Assembly: GCA_025603075.1 (NCBI GenBank)
Contig: MU626484.1
Location: forward strand, 1 to 30,488
Direction: 5' to 3'
Origin: Neoconidiobolus thromboides FSU 785
Taxonomy: Eukaryota; Entomophthoromycota; Entomophthoromycetes; Entomophthorales; Neoconidiobolaceae
DNA length: 30,488 nucleotides
The number at the start of each line of letters is the position of its first letter. Position 1 is the first letter of the stretch. The translations under genes were made by a program, and so were the position numbers. The notes under the pieces were generated by a model. It saw only the letters and a program-made list of their open reading frames with translations. It made no database searches and was not told where the DNA came from. Positions 28,729-30,488 of the stretch are shown in pieces.

Positions 28729-28826
28729 ATTTGGAGATGTTTTTTGATTTCATTGCTTTTTCCATCTTTTAAGCGCTATTTGAATGAAAAGATTGTTGAA
28801 GTTAAACAAAAGAATACATCCCATTT
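28729..28826 (+). mobile_element. Miniature inverted-repeat element, copy 12 (degenerate)
   Basis: About 98 bp, forward orientation. The left end has decayed to ATTTGGAGATGT, the right end to ACATCCCATTTA. The core TTTAAGCGCTATTTGAATG is intact, with a small deletion after it. Confidence 0.8.
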
Positions 28827-28868
28827 ATTAGAATTGAGGATAAACCCATTTTAACCTACTTTAGATGT

Positions 28869-29003
28869 TAATGTATCTCTGAATAAAACGGAACTTATGA
28901 TAAAAAGGCACTAACTAATCAAACTATCAATACTTTTCTATAGGCTGATTTAATTAGTTGGTGTCTTTTTATCGTAAGCTCCGTTTTATTGAGAGATACA
29001 TTA
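28869..29003. mobile_element. 135-bp fold-back element, unrelated to the 107-bp family
   Basis: The left arm (28869-28924) and the reverse complement of the right arm (28949-29003) share TAATGTATCTCT, AATAAAACGGA, GATAAAAAG and AACTAAT, with only a few mismatches across about 55 bp, around a ~24-bp loop. Both ends read TA then ATGTATCTCT (inverted at the right), compatible with a TA target duplication. No coding potential; a non-autonomous DNA element or fold-back repeat. Confidence 0.85.
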
Positions 29004-29671
29004 GTTGAAATGCTATATAGAGGCTTTATATTCAATGCTTTATAAGCAAACTCGTTTCAATGGAATGATTAAAAAAGTAGAAAGGAAATGAATTTTAATG
29101 TTGGCAGCTTTGTTAATCGTTTTTCGCTCTATTCCTTATGAAGTTTTATTAAGACGTTCGTTTAAGTTTAATCAAGTTCAAAAGTTGTTACTTTCGAAAT
29201 TCAACTAAGGCTAATAAATTATTAAAATTCACCTTTTTAAAATATATAATAAAATGTAAAGTACTTTAGAATATACTGGTATCTTTATAAATACGATAAT
29301 ATTCTACAGTTCTTCCAGTCATAATTATATTGTTTCTACTTTAGGCAACCATATTACTATACTAGAAGAGGTATTGATTAATCACTCCTCAAAAACTGAT
29401 TTTTTTAGTAAAATACAAAGAAGTAATTAATTTAATAAAATCTTGATATGCTTTACTAAATAAATCATTTTTTGGGAGTAGTTATCTGAAATCTTTCCTA
29501 GTGTATTATATCCTTCACTCAAAGTACCTATGATTGGCTAAATTCAGATTTTTTTTTCATACTTTAATCCAATCATTTCATATTTTTTGACGTTTTCATA
29601 TAAAAATCTGAGTATGATATTTTTTTGTCAGAGTACAAAAAATAATTTCATCATTAAAGTTGTCAAGTAAG
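29004..29671. other. Intergenic region upstream of the CAP-Gly gene
   Basis: AT-rich. A 36-codon ORF at 29098-29208 has no recognisable features. No other signal seen. Confidence 0.5.
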
Positions 29672-30488
29672 ATGAGTGAGTCTAAAGTTCGGAACATGCC
29701 AACTGGTGGTACTAAAGCTATTCCAACATCTAAGGTAAGCATGAAAGAAATGGGAGGCTATAAACTTGGCGATTTAGTTTATGTCTTGGGCATGAGGTGT
29801 ACTATTCGTTGGCTAGGTGAAACTGAGTTTAAAGAAGGAGAATGGGTTGGTGTTGAACTGTTTTTACCCAAAGGTAGGAACGATGGTACGGTTCAGGGAA
29901 AGAGATACTTCGACTGTAAGCCAAACTGTGGTATGTTCACCCGTATTGAAATCGTGAGCAAGACCCCTAAATCAATACGTGAGCTCAAAAAGTTAGCTAA
30001 AAAAAGCCCAACAACTGATGAAAAGCCGATTGTTGATGTCGATGCTAATGCCGATGCTGATGCCGATGTCAAATCTCCAAAGGAAGATGAAATAAAAGAC
30101 TTTGCTCCAATAAATATGGACTTTAAGGAGGGTGAGCCTGTACCATATTCAGAAGTCCAAGAATTGTGTGCCAGGATCAAACATTTGGAAGCTGCAAGGG
30201 CCAAAGATCGTGAAAATAGTTCCATAACTGAGAAGGATATTGAAAATGCAAAAAAATTCAATGCAATTTATCCAAGATTAAACGCCCAGTTTAAGCAAAG
30301 GCTTGAAGAAAATACAAAACTTAAAAGTGACAAGGAAGCTCTTGAGTCCGAATTAAAATACATTAAAGAGGAAAGAGAGATGGATCTTGGACTTATTAAA
30401 CAGCTTGAGGATGCATTGGATGAATCACAAGAAGTAATTAAAAATTATGAACAGAAGCTCATGTCCATGAATGATGATAATGAGTTCA
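29672..30488 (+). CDS. CAP-Gly domain, coiled-coil microtubule-binding protein (5' part)
   Basis: Open from the ATG at 29672 to the window end, 272 codons seen. A basic, flexible N-terminus precedes a CAP-Gly domain (about 30-95): GDLVYVLGMRCTIRWLGETE, GEWVGVELFLPKGRNDGTVQ, then GKRYFDCKPNCGMFTRIEIV. The signature GKNDG is GRNDG here (68-72), a conservative change. An acidic Asp/Ala repeat (about 122-132) and, from roughly residue 165, a long charged coiled coil follow. The layout fits dynactin p150-Glued or a CLIP-170/Bik1-type plus-end tracker, which bind the C-terminal EEY motif of tubulin or EB proteins; the missing C-terminal part is needed to choose. A GTAAGC at 29732 could act as a splice donor, but the frame is open through it. 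Confidence 0.92.
   Translation, partial: MSESKVRNMPTGGTKAIPTSKVSMKEMGGYKLGDLVYVLGMRCTIRWLGETEFKEGEWVGVELFLPKGRNDGTVQGKRYFDCKPNCGMFTRIEIVSKTPKSIRELKKLAKKSPTTDEKPIVDVDANADADADVKSPKEDEIKDFAPINMDFKEGEPVPYSEVQELCARIKHLEAARAKDRENSSITEKDIENAKKFNAIYPRLNAQFKQRLEENTKLKSDKEALESELKYIKEEREMDLGLIKQLEDALDESQEVIKNYEQKLMSMNDDNEF

Noticed and set aside
29098-29208. 36-codon ORF before the CAP-Gly gene
   Set aside because: Too short and featureless to separate from chance.
29893-30261. 122-codon antisense ORF
   Set aside because: Shadow on the opposite strand of the CAP-Gly coiled-coil gene, which has a clear domain.

Overview
The window looks like nuclear DNA of a fungus. It is very AT-rich, with short introns, and two of the introns carry a TACTAAC branch site. 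The genes are of fungal type: an Exo70 exocyst subunit, a CAP-Gly microtubule-binding protein, a fungal-type bestrophin-like channel, a fungal-type glutathione S-transferase (GST) cluster, dienelactone hydrolases (DLH), and several secreted proteins with signal peptides, one with a Kex2-type KR site. The standard genetic code fits the intact genes. An early-diverging, AT-rich lineage such as Conidiobolus-like Entomophthoromycotina fits my impression, but this is inference and not shown by the sequence.

Layout. Bases 1-731 hold a DLH paralogue (minus strand) whose start codon appears lost, next to a small transposon insertion. Bases 2.5-6.7 kb hold three tandem GST copies; only the middle one can be assembled into a complete protein. 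Bases 7.1-10.9 kb are a gene-poor, very AT-rich repeat nest: six copies of a ~107-bp TA-flanked miniature inverted-repeat element and two copies of a degenerate ~480-bp sequence that keeps traces of a shared reading frame. Bases 10.9-15.9 kb hold a probable pseudogene of unknown family, a small secreted eight-cysteine protein, and a ~1.2-kb long-inverted-repeat element with a second inverted repeat inside it. Bases 15.9-16.7 kb hold an intact three-exon DLH.

From 18.6 kb the window becomes gene-rich: a secreted GH31 glycosidase or transglycosidase, two head-to-head secreted CAP/SCP-domain proteins, a bestrophin-like channel with one intron, Exo70 (convergent with the channel, 67 bp apart), two more miniature elements, a separate 135-bp fold-back element, and the 5' part of a CAP-Gly/coiled-coil protein running off the right edge.

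How the genes relate. The secreted GH31, CAP proteins and cysteine-rich protein suggest an extracellular, nutrient-facing or host-facing role. DLH and GST are cytosolic small-molecule enzymes that occur as expanded, decaying paralogue families. Exo70 and the CAP-Gly protein are polarity and secretion housekeeping genes. Nothing indicates an operon-like shared pathway. The most distinctive content is the repeat biology: a numerous 12-copy miniature element family, fold-back elements, and duplicated genes in several stages of decay.
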